A stretch of DNA of 64,000 bases from Microvirga lenta (GCF_020532555.1 NZ_JAJBBR010000014.1:1-64000), one strand, 5' to 3'. Shown: positions 19,078-29,332, numbered from the stretch's first letter. Made by a program: numbers and translations. The notes: generated by a model from the letters alone, not told the origin.

Positions 19078-21093
19078 GTGGATCACGCCGTGCCAGATAC
19101 CGTCTCCGCCGACCGCGTCACTCACTCCGATCTGGCGAATGCCGTGCGGGTCCTCGCCATGGACGCCGTGGAGCAGGCAAAGTCCGGCCATCCCGGCCTG
19201 CCCATGGGCGCCGCCGACATGGCGACGGTGCTTTTCACCAAGTTCCTGAAATACGACGCCACCGACCCGACCTGGCCCGACCGCGACCGCTTCGTGCTCT
19301 CCGCCGGCCACGGCTCGATGCTGCTCTACTCCCTGCTCCATCTCGTGGGCGTGAAGGGCATGACCGTCGACGAGCTGAAGCGCTTCCGCCAGCTCGATTC
19401 CAAGACCCCGGGCCACCCCGAGAACTTCATGACGCCCGGCGTCGAGACGACGACCGGCCCGCTGGGCCAGGGCATCGCCACCGCCGTCGGCATGGCGCTG
19501 GCCGAGCGCATGCTCAACGCCGAATACGGCGACGACCTCGTCGACCACCGCACCTACGTGATCGCCTCCGACGGCGACCTGATGGAGGGCATCAGCCAGG
19601 AGGCGATCTCGCTCGCGGGCCACCTGAAGCTGAGCCGCCTCATCGTCCTGTTCGACGACAACGGCATCTCCATCGACGGCCCGCTCTCGCTCTCCGACTC
19701 CGTCGACCAGGTGAAGCGCTTCGAGGCCGCCGGCTGGCGCGCCGTGCGCGTGGACGGCCACGATCCGCAGGCCATCGGCCGCGCCCTTTCCCGCGCCCAG
19801 AAGTCGGACCGCCCGACCCTGATCGCCTGCAAGACCACCATCGGCTACGGCGCGCCCAAGAAGGCGGGCACCTCCAAGGCCCACGGCGAGCCGCTGGGCG
19901 CCGAGGAACTGGCCGGCGCCAAGGCCGCCATCGGCTGGAGCCATGCGCCCTTCGAGCTGCCGGACAACATCCGCGACGCCTGGGCGAAGGCCGGCAAGAA
20001 GGGCCGCCGCCAGCGCAAGGCCTGGGCCGACCGGCTGAAGGCCCTGTCTCCCGAGAAGCGCGCCGAGTTCGAGCGCCGCATCAAGGGCGAGCGCCCGCAG
20101 GGCCTCGCCGACGCGGTGGCGAAGCTGAAGGAGCGCCTGATCGCCGAGCCGCAGAACGTCGCGACCCGCAAGGCCAGCGAGATCGCCCTCGAGGTCATCA
20201 CCGAGGCCGTGCCGGAGCTGGTGCTGGGCTCGGCCGACCTGACGCCCTCGAACAACACCAAGACCAAGAACCTCAACGCCATCTCGCCGGGCAGCTTCGC
20301 CGGACGCTACATCCATTACGGCATCCGCGAGCACGGCATGGCGGCGGCCATGAACGGCATGGCGCTCCATGGCGGCCTCGTGCCGGCCGGCGCCACCTTC
20401 CTGGTCTTCGCCGACTACGCGCGGCCTGCCATGCGCATCGCGGCGCTCGCCGGCATCCCGGTCGTCTACGTGATGACCCACGACTCCATCGGCCTCGGCG
20501 AGGACGGCCCGACCCACCAGCCGGTGGAGCACCTGGCCTCCCTGCGCTCCATGCCGAAGATGCGGGTCTTCCGCCCGGCCGACGCGGTCGAGACCGCCGA
20601 GTGCTGGCAGCTGGCGCTGGAGCGCACGGACGGCCCGACCCTTCTGGCGCTCACCCGCCAGAACCTGCCCCAGATCCGCAAGGAGGCCAGCGGCGAGAAC
20701 CTCGCGGCCACGGGCGCCTACGAAATCTCGCCGGCGGAAGGAAAAGCCCGCGCCACCATCTTCGCCTCGGGCTCCGAGGTCGAGATCGCGCTGGCGGCCC
20801 AGAAGATTCTGAATGAACAAAGCTTCGCCGTTCGCGTTGTCTCGGTGCCCTCGCTCGACCTCTTCCTGGCCCAGCCCGAGAAAGTCCGTGCCCGCATCGT
20901 CGGCGATGCGCCGGTCAAGGTCGCGGTCGAGGCGGCTGTCCGCTTCGGCTGGGACTCGGTCATCGGCTCCGACGGAATCTTCGTCGGCATGAGTGGGTTC
21001 GGCGCGAGCGCGCCCTACAAGGATCTCTACAGGCACTTCGGCATCACCGCCGAAGCGGTCGCCGAGAGGGTTCTGAGAACGCATAATCTATGA
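19078..21093 (+). CDS. tkt: Transketolase
   Basis: 671 residues from a GTG start. The thiamine diphosphate motif region [16 protein letters not shown]...[14 protein letters not shown], the N-terminal [16 protein letters not shown], the central [16 protein letters not shown], and [20 protein letters not shown] are typical. The enzyme moves two-carbon units between sugar phosphates in the pentose phosphate and Calvin-type pathways. It heads a glycolytic operon (gap 45 bases downstream, then pgk and fba). This linkage is known in methylotrophic and autotrophic relatives, but no Calvin-cycle genes are in the window. Confidence 0.96.
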   Translation: MDHAVPDTVSADRVTHSDLANAVRVLAMDAVEQAKSGHPGLPMGAADMATVLFTKFLKYDATDPTWPDRDRFVLSAGHGSMLLYSLLHLVGVKGMTVDELKRFRQLDSKTPGHPENFMTPGVETTTGPLGQGIATAVGMALAERMLNAEYGDDLVDHRTYVIASDGDLMEGISQEAISLAGHLKLSRLIVLFDDNGISIDGPLSLSDSVDQVKRFEAAGWRAVRVDGHDPQAIGRALSRAQKSDRPTLIACKTTIGYGAPKKAGTSKAHGEPLGAEELAGAKAAIGWSHAPFELPDNIRDAWAKAGKKGRRQRKAWADRLKALSPEKRAEFERRIKGERPQGLADAVAKLKERLIAEPQNVATRKASEIALEVITEAVPELVLGSADLTPSNNTKTKNLNAISPGSFAGRYIHYGIREHGMAAAMNGMALHGGLVPAGATFLVFADYARPAMRIAALAGIPVVYVMTHDSIGLGEDGPTHQPVEHLASLRSMPKMRVFRPADAVETAECWQLALERTDGPTLLALTRQNLPQIRKEASGENLAATGAYEISPAEGKARATIFASGSEVEIALAAQKILNEQSFAVRVVSVPSLDLFLAQPEKVRARIVGDAPVKVAVEAAVRFGWDSVIGSDGIFVGMSGFGASAPYKDLYRHFGITAEAVAERVLRTHNL

Positions 21094-21138
21094 GGTTCAG
21101 GCGATCCTGAGCCTCACCGCACAAAGGGAGCAAAGACT

Positions 21139-22146
21139 ATGACGGTGAAGGTCGCGATCAACGGGTTCGGTCGCATCGGGCGCAACATCCTGCGCGCCAT
21201 CGTGGAGAGCGGCCGGACCGACATCCAGGTCGTCGCCATCAACGATCTCGGCCCGGTCGAAACGAATGCGCACCTGCTTCGCTACGACTCCATCCATGGC
21301 CGGTTCCCGGCGGAGGTGAAGGTCGAGGGCGACTCCATCGTGGTCAACGGCCAGAAGATCAAGGTCACGGCCATCAAGGACCCGGCCACCCTGCCCCACA
21401 AGGAGCTCGGCGTCGACATCGCCATGGAGTGCACCGGCATCTTCACCTCGAAGGAGAAGGCCTCGGCGCACCTGCAGGCGGGCGCCAAGCGGGTCATCGT
21501 CTCGGCTCCCGCCGACGGCGCGGATCTCACGGTGGTCTACGGCGTCAATCACGACAAGCTGACCAAGGACCACATCGTCATCTCGAACGCCTCCTGCACC
21601 ACCAATGCCCTCGCGCCGGTCGCGAAGGTGCTCAATGATGTGGTGGGCATCGAGAAGGGCTTCATGACGACGATCCATTCCTACACGAACGATCAGCCGT
21701 CCCTCGACCAGATGCACAAGGACCTCTACCGCGCCCGCGCGGCGGCCCTGTCGATGATCCCGACCTCCACCGGCGCCGCCAAGGCGGTGGGCCTCGTGCT
21801 GCCGGAACTGAACGGCAAGCTCGACGGCGTCTCGATCCGCGTGCCGACCCCGAACGTGTCCGTGATCGACTTCAAGTTCATCGCCAAGAAGGCCACGAAC
21901 AAGGACGAGATCAACGAGGCGATCAAGCGCGCGGCCGAGCAGGAGCTGAAGGGCGTTCTCGCCTTCACCAACGACCCGAACGTCTCCATCGACTTCAACC
22001 ACAACCCGGCCTCGTCCACCTTCCACATGGACCAGACCAAGGTCATGGACGGCAACCTCGTGCGCGTCATGTCCTGGTACGACAACGAGTGGGGCTTCTC
22101 GAACCGCATGGCGGACACCGCCGTCGCCATGGCGAAGCTGATCTAA
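21139..22146 (+). CDS. gap: Glyceraldehyde-3-phosphate dehydrogenase, type I
   Basis: 335 residues with a strong AAAGGGAGCAAAG ribosome site. The NAD-binding start [16 protein letters not shown], catalytic cysteine in [12 protein letters not shown], and C-terminal [12 protein letters not shown] are diagnostic. It oxidises glyceraldehyde-3-phosphate to 1,3-bisphosphoglycerate. ND-type residues after the Rossmann strand (AINDLG) suggest NAD preference. It is part of tkt-gap-(small gene)-pgk-fba. Confidence 0.97.
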   Translation: MTVKVAINGFGRIGRNILRAIVESGRTDIQVVAINDLGPVETNAHLLRYDSIHGRFPAEVKVEGDSIVVNGQKIKVTAIKDPATLPHKELGVDIAMECTGIFTSKEKASAHLQAGAKRVIVSAPADGADLTVVYGVNHDKLTKDHIVISNASCTTNALAPVAKVLNDVVGIEKGFMTTIHSYTNDQPSLDQMHKDLYRARAAALSMIPTSTGAAKAVGLVLPELNGKLDGVSIRVPTPNVSVIDFKFIAKKATNKDEINEAIKRAAEQELKGVLAFTNDPNVSIDFNHNPASSTFHMDQTKVMDGNLVRVMSWYDNEWGFSNRMADTAVAMAKLI

Positions 22147-22157
22147 GGGAGCTGCCT

Positions 22158-22346
22158 ATGGGGGGAGCAAGTATCTGGCATTGGATCATAATCCTTACAT
22201 GCATCATCAATGTCATCGCCTTTTGGCGGCTTCTCCCTCAAGCCGGGATCTCTAAGTACCTCTCGATCTTGGCTTTCGTCCCTCTGATTGCGGTCATCTT
22301 TCTATGGGTGATCGCTTTCCGCACAGCACCTCTGAACCAGGGTTGA
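22158..22346 (+). CDS. Small hydrophobic membrane protein (62 residues) between gap and pgk
   Basis: It starts MGGASIWHWIIILTCIINVI, with GGGAGC five bases upstream. It has two membrane helices (about 7-24 and 34-55) separated by a short loop with LPQAGISKYLS. The pattern (WHW...AG-x-S-x-Y-L-S...FVPL...LWVIAF) resembles small DUF805-like membrane proteins of alphaproteobacteria. It lies inside the glycolytic operon, 11 bases after gap and 6 bases before pgk, and is clearly more AT-rich than both. Function unknown. Confidence 0.65.
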   Translation: MGGASIWHWIIILTCIINVIAFWRLLPQAGISKYLSILAFVPLIAVIFLWVIAFRTAPLNQG

Positions 22347-22352
22347 TGGACC

Positions 22353-23543
22353 ATGACCGCCTTCCGCACGCTCGATCAGGCCGACGTCAAGGGCAAGCGC
22401 GTTCTCGTCCGGGTCGATCTCAACGTCCCGATGGAGAACGGCCGGGTGACGGACGCGACGCGCATCGAGCGCGTCCTGCCCACCATCCAGGAGATCGCCG
22501 AGAAAGGCGGGAAGGTCATCCTTCTCGCGCATTTCGGACGTCCCAAGGGCCGCGATCCCAAGGAGTCCCTGAAGCCCGTCGCGGAGGCGGTGCAGAGCCA
22601 CCTGGGCAAGCCGGTTGCCTTCGCGGACGACTGCATCGGCGATGCGGCCGCCCGGGCCGTGAACACTATGAAGGACGGTGACGTGCTTCTCCTCGAAAAC
22701 ACCCGCTTCCATGCGGGTGAGGAGAAGAACGATCCGGCCTTCGTCGAGGCGCTGGCGAAGCTCGGCGACATCTATGTCAACGACGCCTTCTCGGCCGCGC
22801 ACCGGGCCCATGCCTCAACGGAAGGTCTGGCCCGCGCGCTTCCCAGCTATGCCGGCCGCACCATGCAGGCGGAGCTGGAGGCCCTGACCAAGGGCCTCGA
22901 AGCGCCCAAGCGCCCGGTGGTCGCCATCGTGGGCGGCGCCAAGGTCTCGACCAAGATCGACCTGCTCGAAAACCTGGTGAAGAAGGTCGACGCCCTCGTG
23001 ATCGGCGGCGGCATGGCCAACACCTTCGTCCACGCCACGGGGCTGGGCGTCGGCAAGTCCCTTGCGGAGAAGGACCTGGCGGCGACGGCGCTGCGCATCA
23101 TCGAGCAGGCGCGCGAGTCCAACTGCGCCATCATCCTGCCGGTGGACGGCGTCTGCGCCTACGAGTTCAAGGCCGGCGCGGAGAACCACACCTACGGCAT
23201 CGATGCCATCCCCGAGGACCAGATGATCCTCGACGTGGGTTCCCAATCCGTCGAACGCGTCTGCGCGGCGATCAACGACGCGGCGACGCTGGTGTGGAAC
23301 GGCCCCCTCGGCGCTTTCGAGATCGCGCCCTTCGACCAGGGCACGGTCGCGGCGGCCCGCCACGCGGCGGAGCGCACCAAGGCCGGCAAGCTGCTCTCGG
23401 TGGCGGGCGGCGGCGACACGGTCGCGGCGCTCAACCACGCTGGCGTATCGGAAAGCTTCACCTATGTATCAACCGCAGGCGGCGCTTTCCTGGAGTGGCT
23501 CGAAGGAAAATCGCTGCCCGGCGTCGAAGCCCTGAAGGCTTAA
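22353..23543 (+). CDS. pgk: Phosphoglycerate kinase
   Basis: 396 residues. Family signature [20 protein letters not shown], substrate loop [35 protein letters not shown], hinge [17 protein letters not shown], and C-terminal [13 protein letters not shown] are all in place. It makes ATP and 3-phosphoglycerate from 1,3-bisphosphoglycerate. It directly follows the small membrane-protein gene and precedes fba by about 50 bases. Confidence 0.97.
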   Translation: MTAFRTLDQADVKGKRVLVRVDLNVPMENGRVTDATRIERVLPTIQEIAEKGGKVILLAHFGRPKGRDPKESLKPVAEAVQSHLGKPVAFADDCIGDAAARAVNTMKDGDVLLLENTRFHAGEEKNDPAFVEALAKLGDIYVNDAFSAAHRAHASTEGLARALPSYAGRTMQAELEALTKGLEAPKRPVVAIVGGAKVSTKIDLLENLVKKVDALVIGGGMANTFVHATGLGVGKSLAEKDLAATALRIIEQARESNCAIILPVDGVCAYEFKAGAENHTYGIDAIPEDQMILDVGSQSVERVCAAINDAATLVWNGPLGAFEIAPFDQGTVAAARHAAERTKAGKLLSVAGGGDTVAALNHAGVSESFTYVSTAGGAFLEWLEGKSLPGVEALKA

Positions 23544-23596
23544 GCCCCGGTTCAGCTTCGCCGCACTTAAAGAGCAAGACCAATAAGGAGGAAGAC

Positions 23597-24685
23597 ATGG
23601 CGCGCATTACCCTGAGGCAGCTTCTGGACCACGCCGCCGAGCACGGCTACGGCGTGCCTGCCTTCAACATCAACAACATGGAGCAGGCGCTCGCCATCAT
23701 GGCGGCGGCCAGCGAGGTCGACGCGCCGGTGATCATCCAGGCGAGCCGCGGCGCCCGGGCCTATGCCCACGACGTCATGCTCAAGCACATGATGGACGCC
23801 GTCACCGAGATCTACCCGCACATCCCGGTCTGCGTGCATCTCGACCACGGCAACGAGCCCGCCACCTGCATGACGGCGATCCAGGCCGGCTTCACCTCGG
23901 TCATGATGGACGGTTCGCTGAAGGCCGACGGCAAGACCCCGGGCGATTGGGACTACAATGTCGGCGTCACCAAGAAGGTGGTCGAGATTTCCCATCTCGG
24001 CGGCATCTCGGTGGAGGGCGAGCTCGGCGTGCTGGGCTCCCTGGAGAGCGGCATGGGCGAGGCCGAGGACGGCCACGGGGCCGAGGGCAAGCTTTCCCAC
24101 GACCAGCTCCTGACCAATCCGGACGAGGCCGTGAAGTTCGTGGCCGAGACGAAGGTCGACGCACTCGCCATCGCCATGGGCACCTCGCACGGCGCCTACA
24201 AGTTCACCCGCAAGCCCGACGGCGCGATCCTGGCGATGAACATCATCGAGGAGATCCACGCCAAGCTCCCGAACACGCACCTCGTCATGCACGGCTCCTC
24301 CTCCGTGCCGCAGGAGCTGCAGGACATCATCAACCAGTACGGCGGCCAGATGAAGCCGACCTGGGGCGTGCCGGTGGAGGAGATCCAGCGCGGCATCAAG
24401 CACGGCGTGCGCAAGATCAACATCGATACCGACAACCGCATGGCGATGACCGGCCAGATCCGCAAGGTCCTGACCGAGAACCCCGGCGAGTTCGACCCGC
24501 GCAAGTACCTGAAGCCGGCCATGGAGGCGATGACGAAGCTCTGCAGGCAGCGCCTGCAGGAGTTCAACACCGCCGGTCAGGCCTCGAAGATCAAGCGTGT
24601 CTACACCCTCGCCGAGATGGCCAAGCGCTACGCTTCCGGCGAGCTCGACCCGACCTTCGGGGCGACCAAGCAGGCCGCAGAGTAA
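23597..24685 (+). CDS. fba: Fructose-bisphosphate aldolase, class II
   Basis: 362 residues starting [20 protein letters not shown], with AAGGAGGAAGAC before the ATG. The reading frame is open further upstream into pgk, but that is out-of-frame read-through. The class II signature [10 protein letters not shown] gives Asp83 and zinc ligand His84. Further zinc/phosphate residues are in [28 protein letters not shown] and NIDTDNR. It cleaves fructose-1,6-bisphosphate, and often sedoheptulose-1,7-bisphosphate in this subgroup. It is the end of the tkt-gap-pgk-fba unit. Confidence 0.96.
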   Translation: MARITLRQLLDHAAEHGYGVPAFNINNMEQALAIMAAASEVDAPVIIQASRGARAYAHDVMLKHMMDAVTEIYPHIPVCVHLDHGNEPATCMTAIQAGFTSVMMDGSLKADGKTPGDWDYNVGVTKKVVEISHLGGISVEGELGVLGSLESGMGEAEDGHGAEGKLSHDQLLTNPDEAVKFVAETKVDALAIAMGTSHGAYKFTRKPDGAILAMNIIEEIHAKLPNTHLVMHGSSSVPQELQDIINQYGGQMKPTWGVPVEEIQRGIKHGVRKINIDTDNRMAMTGQIRKVLTENPGEFDPRKYLKPAMEAMTKLCRQRLQEFNTAGQASKIKRVYTLAEMAKRYASGELDPTFGATKQAAE

Positions 24686-24718
24686 GCGATCAGGCTTTCG
24701 CCTCATTCGCATAAGAGA

Positions 24719-24750
24719 AACGGGGCCTCGCAAGACGGCCCCGTTTTCGT
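24719..24750 (+). terminator. Intrinsic terminator after fba
   Basis: AACGGGGCC (24719-24727), an eight-base loop, and GGCCCCGTT, followed by TTCGTT. A 9-bp GC-rich stem with a T-rich tail lies 33 bases after the fba stop and closes the glycolytic operon. Confidence 0.8.
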
Positions 24751-24793
24751 TATTGGCATAGCCGTCTGAAAAAACTCTCACGAACCGTGGACC

Positions 24794-25444
24794 ATGGCCG
24801 AGCCCGCTGCCCGTCTCTACCTCATCACGCCCGTCCTGGAGGACGCCTCCTTCGCGCCCCGTCTCGCGGAAGCCTGCGCGGGCGGGACCGTGGCCGCCGT
24901 GCTGCTGCGGCTGGCATCCGCCGACGAGCGCTCCCTGATCAACCAGGTCAAGGCTCTGGCCCCCTCCGTCCAGGACCACGGGGCGGCGCTGATCGTCACC
25001 GTCGAGGGCGAGGCGGATCTCGCCACCATCGCGGCGCGGGGCGGGGCGGACGGCGTCCATGCCCAGGGCAGCCCGGCCCGCATCCGCGAGCTGCGCGAGC
25101 GTCTCAAGGGCGAGCGCGCCCTCGGCGTCGGCGGAATCCGCACCAAGGACGACGCCATGACCTTCGGCGAGGCCGGCGTCGATTACCTGCTTTTCGGCGA
25201 GCCGCGCCCGGACGGGTCCCTCCCTTCCCTGGAGAGCGTGGTGGAGCGCGCCGGCTGGTGGGCCGAGATCTTCGAGACGCCCTGCGCCGCCTATGCCCCG
25301 AGCCTGGACGCGATTCCGGCCCTCGTCGCCACCCAGGCCGAGTTCATCGCCGTCGGCGATGCGGTCTGGTCCCATCCGGACGGCCCCGCCAAGGGCGTGG
25401 AAGCGGCCGTCGCCGCCATCGGCACCGAGGAGGCCGTGCGCTGA
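24794..25444 (+). CDS. Thiamine phosphate synthase-like TIM-barrel protein with altered active site
   Basis: 216 residues with a ThiE-like fold (ARLYLITPVL, GGADGVHAQGSP, AGVDYLLFGEPRPDG). The residues that bind substrates in ThiE are not conserved. The usual QLREK reads LLRLA (37-41), the NDD-type segment reads VTVEG, and the phosphate serine after the LGV strand is Gly. I infer a paralogue with a different substrate or no thiamine role, although automated pipelines would call it ThiE. It overlaps the Sel1-repeat gene by one base (TGATG), so the pair is coupled. Confidence 0.75.
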   Translation: MAEPAARLYLITPVLEDASFAPRLAEACAGGTVAAVLLRLASADERSLINQVKALAPSVQDHGAALIVTVEGEADLATIAARGGADGVHAQGSPARIRELRERLKGERALGVGGIRTKDDAMTFGEAGVDYLLFGEPRPDGSLPSLESVVERAGWWAEIFETPCAAYAPSLDAIPALVATQAEFIAVGDAVWSHPDGPAKGVEAAVAAIGTEEAVR

Positions 25445-26343
25445 TGCGGCTTTTCCGCCTTCTCGCATCCGCGGCCTTCCTGGCCCTCGCCGCGACGGCT
25501 CACGCGGCGGAGCCGGACCTCGCCTACGGAGCCTTCCAGCGCGGCCTGTACCGGGCCGCCTTTCAGGAGGCGACCCAGCGCCTGGACAGGAACCGGGACG
25601 ATGCCGCCGCCATGACGCTGCTGGGCGAGCTCTACAACCAGGGTCTCGGCGTCGGGGCCGACCCGCGCAAGGCCGCCGAATGGTACCGGCTGGCCGCCGA
25701 GCGGGGCGACGCCAACGCCATGGCCTCGCTGGGCCTCATGGCCCTCGAGGGACGCGGCATGGACCGGGATCCCGCCCAGGGCCGCGACTGGCTGGAAAAG
25801 GCCGCCGCCAAGGGCAACCCGGTGGCGAGCCACAACCTCGCCCTCCTGCTCCTGTCCAGCGCCACGGAACAGGACGTCAAGCGGGCGGCCGAACTGCTCC
25901 GCCGGGCGGCCCAGAGCGAGATTCCGGACGCGCAGCACGCCCTCGGGGTCCTCTACCTCAAAGGCAGGGGCGTCGAGCAGGATGCCGCCGAGGCGGCCCG
26001 GCTCTTCAAGCGCGCCGCCGACAACGGTAGCTCGGTGGGCGAGGTCGAATACGCGATCCTGCTGTTCAACGGCGACGGCGTCACAGCGAGCGAATCCCAG
26101 GCCGCCCGTTATTTCCGTCGCGCTGCGGCGAAGGGCAATGCCATCGCCCAGAACCGGCTGGCGCGTCTCCTGGCCGCCGGACGCGGCGTCCCGCAGAACA
26201 AGGTCGATGCCGCCGCCTGGCACATCCTGGCGGCGGCCCAGGGCCTGACCGATCCCTGGCTCGACGACGCCCTCAAGGACCTGAGCGCCGAAGACCGGCA
26301 GCGTGCCGAACGCCTCGCGGCGGAACGTCTCGGGATGCGGTAG
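25444..26343 (+). CDS. Sel1-like repeat (tetratricopeptide-type) secreted protein
   Basis: 299 residues. A signal peptide (about 1-21, ending AHAAE) precedes six to seven Sel1-like repeats of about 36 residues (GELYNQGLGVGADPRKAAEWYRLAAERGDANA, GVLYLKGRGVEQDAAEAARLFKRAADNGS and so on). Sel1 proteins act as periplasmic scaffolds, for example in exopolysaccharide, polarity or cell-wall assemblies. The start overlaps the stop of the ThiE-like gene. No enzymatic domain is seen. Confidence 0.85.
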   Translation: MRLFRLLASAAFLALAATAHAAEPDLAYGAFQRGLYRAAFQEATQRLDRNRDDAAAMTLLGELYNQGLGVGADPRKAAEWYRLAAERGDANAMASLGLMALEGRGMDRDPAQGRDWLEKAAAKGNPVASHNLALLLLSSATEQDVKRAAELLRRAAQSEIPDAQHALGVLYLKGRGVEQDAAEAARLFKRAADNGSSVGEVEYAILLFNGDGVTASESQAARYFRRAAAKGNAIAQNRLARLLAAGRGVPQNKVDAAAWHILAAAQGLTDPWLDDALKDLSAEDRQRAERLAAERLGMR

Positions 26344-26430
26344 ATTCTAGAGTCGCTTGACGTTCGAACCCTCCCGTGGTCCACCCGGCCACGTCCCCTC
26401 TAAGAAGCCCCTTGTCCAGGACCCCACCGC

Positions 26431-27225
26431 ATGATCCGCTCGCCCCTCATGACCGTCATGACCGATGCCGTGATGAAGGCCTCGCGCTCCCTCAAGCGCG
26501 ACTTCGGCGAGGTCGAGAACCTGCAGGTTTCCCGCAAGGGCCCGGGGGATTTCGTTTCGGCCGCCGACCGCAAGGCGGAGAAGATCCTGCGCGAGACCCT
26601 GGAGAAGGCCCGCCCCGGCTACGGCCTGGTGATGGAGGAAGGCGGCGTCGTCCAGGGCACGGATCCGGATCATCGCTGGCACATCGACCCGCTCGACGGC
26701 ACCACGAACTTCCTGCACGGCCTGCCTCACTTCGCCCTCTCGGTGGGCCTGGAGCGCGACGGCCAGATCGTGGCGGGCGTGATCTACGACCCGGCCAAGG
26801 ACGAGCTGTTCATCGCGGAACGGGGCAAGGGCGCTTTTCTCAACAACCGCCGCATCCGCGTGGCGGCGCGCATGGACATGGCGGACGCGGTCCTCGCCTG
26901 CGGCCTGCCGCATATCGGCAAGGGCGATCACGGCCTGTTCTTGAGAGAGGCCGCCACGGTGATGAACCACGTGGGCGGCATGCGCCGCTGGGGCGCCGCG
27001 GCGCTCGACCTGGCCTACGTGGCCTGCGGACGCCTGGACGGCTACTGGGAGCGCGGCCTCAACTCCTGGGATATCGCGGCGGGCATCCTCATGATCCGCG
27101 AGGCGGGCGGATTCATCTCCGACGCGGATGGCGGCAGCGATCCCCTGGGCAAGAAATCGGTCGCCTGCGGGAACGAAATCGTGCATCGCGAGCTGCTCAA
27201 GCTCTTGAAGCAGGCGAAAGGCTGA
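26431..27225 (+). CDS. suhB: Inositol monophosphatase family protein (SuhB-like)
   Basis: 264 residues. Metal-binding signatures are complete: MEEGG, IDPLDGTTNFLHGLP, and the C-terminal WDIAAGILMIREAGG. The start MIRSPLMTVMTDAVMKASRSL is typical of SuhB. The enzyme dephosphorylates inositol-1-phosphate, and in E. coli SuhB also joins the rRNA antitermination complex. It lies 87 bases after the Sel1 gene and about 100 bases before the MotA-like gene. Confidence 0.9.
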   Translation: MIRSPLMTVMTDAVMKASRSLKRDFGEVENLQVSRKGPGDFVSAADRKAEKILRETLEKARPGYGLVMEEGGVVQGTDPDHRWHIDPLDGTTNFLHGLPHFALSVGLERDGQIVAGVIYDPAKDELFIAERGKGAFLNNRRIRVAARMDMADAVLACGLPHIGKGDHGLFLREAATVMNHVGGMRRWGAAALDLAYVACGRLDGYWERGLNSWDIAAGILMIREAGGFISDADGGSDPLGKKSVACGNEIVHRELLKLLKQAKG

Positions 27226-27328
27226 TATTTCTGTTCGCCAAGGCGCCGAGATCCGCAGCCACGCTTGATCCCACGATCCGGCGCGGTCACAGTAGAACGG
27301 TCTCGAAGCACCAGCGAGCAGGATAACG

Positions 27329-28291
27329 ATGGCCGATCAACCCCTTACCCCACCGCGGATCTATCTCATCCGCATGGCGGTCTTTCTGGTTCTGGCGGGG
27401 TTTGTCGCCTTCATCCTCTATCGGCAGATCTGGGACGCCTTCCTGGCCAATCCGGGCCTGAACGCCCTGATCATGGGCGTCATGGCCATCGGCATCGTCC
27501 TGGCGATCCGGCAGGTCTGGCGCCTGTTCCCGGAGGTGCGCTGGGTCAACACCATCCGGCAGACCGAGGAAGGGCTCGTGGCGCCCACCTCCCCGGTCCT
27601 GCTCGCCCCCATGGCCGCGCTCATCGGCAACCGGTCGAGCCGCTCCCTCCTGTCCGTCACGGCGACCCGCTCGCTGCTCGATTCCATCGGCGCGCGCCTG
27701 GACGAGAGCCGCGAGATCGTGCGCTACCTGGCGGGCCTGCTGGTCTTCCTCGGCCTGCTCGGCACCTTCTGGGGCCTGATCGAGACCGTGGGTTCGGTCG
27801 GGCGAATCATCGGCTCTCTGAGGACCGGCCAGGACGCGGCCGTGCTCTTCGACGAGCTGAAGACCGCCCTGGCCGGTCCGCTCCAGGGCATGGGCCTCGC
27901 CTTCTCGGCCTCCCTCTTCGGCCTCGCCGGCTCCCTGGTCCTGGGCTTCCTCGACCTTCAGGCCGGTCAGGCCCAGAGCCGGTTCTACACCGAGCTCGAG
28001 GACTGGCTTGCCACCTCCACCATGGATACGGGCGCGGACATGCCCGCCCGCTCCGGAAACCCGAACGACCTCGCCGTGGCCCTCAACCGGCTGACCTCCG
28101 CGGTCAACGACGGCGCCGGCGGGCGGGCCTCGACCCAGGCCATGGCCAACCTGGCCGAGGGCGTTCAGGGTCTCGTCCAGCACATGCGGGCGGAGCAGCA
28201 GCTGATCCGCGACTGGGTGGAGGCTCAAGCCGCACGCGAGAAGGAGCTCAAGCAGGTTCTCGACCGCTTGGCCCGTGAAAGGCTGTCCTGA
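27329..28291 (+). CDS. MotA/TolQ/ExbB-family ion-channel subunit (non-flagellar)
   Basis: 320 residues with four predicted helices (about 13-31, 43-61, 133-156, 186-209). The MotA/TolQ core is seen in LLVFLGLLGTFWGLIETVG and GPLQGMGLAFSASLFGLAGSLVLGFLDL. An extra C-terminal cytoplasmic part is rich in Asn/Ala then helical (260-320). Its stop overlaps the start of the MotB-like gene (TGATG). No flagellar genes are near. I infer a proton-driven stator pair working on the envelope, like TolQR or an uncharacterised Hyphomicrobiales complex. Confidence 0.83.
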   Translation: MADQPLTPPRIYLIRMAVFLVLAGFVAFILYRQIWDAFLANPGLNALIMGVMAIGIVLAIRQVWRLFPEVRWVNTIRQTEEGLVAPTSPVLLAPMAALIGNRSSRSLLSVTATRSLLDSIGARLDESREIVRYLAGLLVFLGLLGTFWGLIETVGSVGRIIGSLRTGQDAAVLFDELKTALAGPLQGMGLAFSASLFGLAGSLVLGFLDLQAGQAQSRFYTELEDWLATSTMDTGADMPARSGNPNDLAVALNRLTSAVNDGAGGRASTQAMANLAEGVQGLVQHMRAEQQLIRDWVEAQAAREKELKQVLDRLARERLS

Positions 28292-29319
28292 TGGCGATTT
28301 CCAGCACCGGAGGCCGCAGACGCGGGCGCCAGGGCACGATCAACTACTGGCCCGGCTTCGTCGACGCCCTGTCGACCCTGCTTCTCGCCATCGTGTTCCT
28401 GATCTCCGTCTTCATGGTCGGGCAGTTCTTCCTCTCCCGGGAGCTGTCGAGCCGCGACACGGTGCTCGACCGGCTGAACCGGCAGATCGCCGAACTGACC
28501 GATCTCCTCTCCCTCGAACGTTCGAGCCGGCGCACCGTCGAGGAAAACCTGAACGCCCTTCAGACCACCCTGCAGGCGAACGAGGCCGAGCGGGCCCGCC
28601 TCCAGGGTCTCATCGACAGCGGAGGCGTGGCCGAGCAGCGGGCGACCGAACTCAACACCGAACTGGAGGCCCAGCGCCAGACCACGTCGCGGGCCCTGAG
28701 CCAGGTGGAGATCCTCAACCAGCAGATCGCCGCCATGCGCCAGCAGCTCGCGGCGCTGGAGGACGCGCTCGCCGCCTCCGAGAGCCGGGACCGGGAGAGC
28801 CAGGCCCGCATCGCCGATCTCGGCAGCCGCCTCAATATCGCCCTCGCCCAACGGGTGCAGGAACTCGCCCGCTACCGCTCCGACTTCTTCGGCCGCCTGC
28901 GCCAGATCCTCGGCAACCGCCAGGACGTGCGCATTGTCGGCGACCGCTTCGTCTTCCAGTCGGAGGTGCTCTTCCCGGCCGGTCAGGCCGTGCTGCGCCC
29001 GGAAGCCGCCGGCGAGATCGACCGGATCGCCAGCGCCCTCCTGGAAGTCGCGCGGGAGATCCCGCCGGACATTCCGTGGGTGGTCCGGGTCGACGGCCAT
29101 ACGGACAACCGCCCCATCGCCACCGCGCAGTTCCCGTCGAACTGGGCTCTGTCCGCCGCGCGCGCCATCGCCGTCGTCCAGGCGCTGGTGGCCCGGGGCG
29201 TCGATCCGCGCAACCTGCTCGCGGCTGGCTTCGGCGAGTACCAGCCCATCGATCCGGGCACGACCGAAGAGGCCTATGCCCGCAACCGGCGCATCGAGCT
29301 GAAGCTGACGGAACGTTGA
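28291..29319 (+). CDS. MotB/OmpA-type peptidoglycan-binding partner with long coiled coil
   Basis: 342 residues. One membrane helix at about 22-48 carries Asp25 (FVDALSTLLLAIVFLISVFM), in the position of the MotB proton-channel aspartate. A very long coiled coil (about 50-195) leads to an OmpA-like domain (215-340) with VDGHTDNRP and NWALSAARA. It should sit in the inner membrane, form a channel with the MotA-like partner, and grip peptidoglycan. The coiled coil is far longer than the MotB linker, so the domain could reach well into the periplasm. Confidence 0.87.
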   Translation: MAISSTGGRRRGRQGTINYWPGFVDALSTLLLAIVFLISVFMVGQFFLSRELSSRDTVLDRLNRQIAELTDLLSLERSSRRTVEENLNALQTTLQANEAERARLQGLIDSGGVAEQRATELNTELEAQRQTTSRALSQVEILNQQIAAMRQQLAALEDALAASESRDRESQARIADLGSRLNIALAQRVQELARYRSDFFGRLRQILGNRQDVRIVGDRFVFQSEVLFPAGQAVLRPEAAGEIDRIASALLEVAREIPPDIPWVVRVDGHTDNRPIATAQFPSNWALSAARAIAVVQALVARGVDPRNLLAAGFGEYQPIDPGTTEEAYARNRRIELKLTER

Positions 29320-29332
29320 GGCGCGGGACGGC

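Noticed and set aside
24686..24793. Thiamine (TPP) riboswitch upstream of the ThiE-like gene
   Set aside because: The region is short, mostly occupied by the fba terminator, and lacks the CUGAGA and related conserved TPP-box sequences.
26344..26430. SuhB-type small RNA upstream of the inositol monophosphatase gene
   Set aside because: I could not find a convincing conserved hairpin plus terminator in this 87-base gap.
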